The position numbers were made by a program, and so were the translations under genes. From Magnetovibrio sp. (lineage in GTDB: Bacteria > Pseudomonadota > Alphaproteobacteria > Rhodospirillales > Casp-alpha2): 38,873 bases of DNA. The notes below the pieces were generated by a model that ran no database searches, was not told the origin of the DNA, and was given only the letters and a program-made list of their open reading frames with translations. Below are positions 38,830 to 38,873 of the stretch, one piece after another. Positions within the stretch are counted from its first letter, which is position 1; each line of letters starts with the position of its first letter. Location of the stretch: the NCBI GenBank assembly GCA_002709525.1, contig PARE01000012.1, positions 67,453 through 106,325 on the forward strand, written 5' to 3'.

Positions 38830-38873
38830 ATGAGCCTTGAAAATGTAAACGCTTTCATTAGCCACTGGGACGG
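38830..38873 (+). CDS. Possible start of an ORF running off the right edge (MSLENVNAFISHWDG...)
   Basis: Open ATG frame to the window end; too short for family assignment. Confidence 0.35.
   Translation, partial: MSLENVNAFISHWD

Noticed and set aside
1-38873. CRISPR array, rRNA genes, transposase or intact integrase
   Set aside because: No regularly spaced repeats, rRNA sequence or recognisable transposase/recombinase ORF was found on reading both strands.

Overview
38.9-kb window of what looks like an alphaproteobacterial chromosome. Supporting signs are a COQ9 homologue, a three-gene pntAA-pntAB-pntB transhydrogenase, a CobC-like enzyme and rpsU. Most of it is ordinary metabolism: an APS kinase running off the left edge; a class II aldolase; a Rieske dioxygenase alpha/beta pair with GST and SDR genes; an FkbM methyltransferase with a glycosyltransferase-like gene; CobC, DUF1932-type dehydrogenase, MFS and DenD-like epimerase genes; GNAT, GST, EamA, RidA and acyl-CoA dehydrogenase genes; creatinase; pnt genes; PaaY-like, rpsU, def and coq9; a lipoprotein; a degenerate GGDEF protein; a YdcH/DUF465 protein; two divergent acyl-CoA synthetases (one PrpE); and an SDR. 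The most unusual region is around 8.6-11.35 kb. An intact tRNA-Ser(GCT) on the minus strand has its 5' half (44 bp, one mismatch) repeated exactly 2250 bp away. The two copies bracket a SelA-like PLP enzyme and clusters of an ACTGGGTC motif near both ends, like a decayed integrative element using the 5' rather than the 3' half of a tRNA gene. A start-less (truncated) ORF, absent from the ORF track, begins about 43 bp from the tRNA 3' end. A second notable item is a small predicted secreted protein (12246-12563) with two tandem twin-CX3C cysteine modules. All calls come from reading the sequence; no database search was run.
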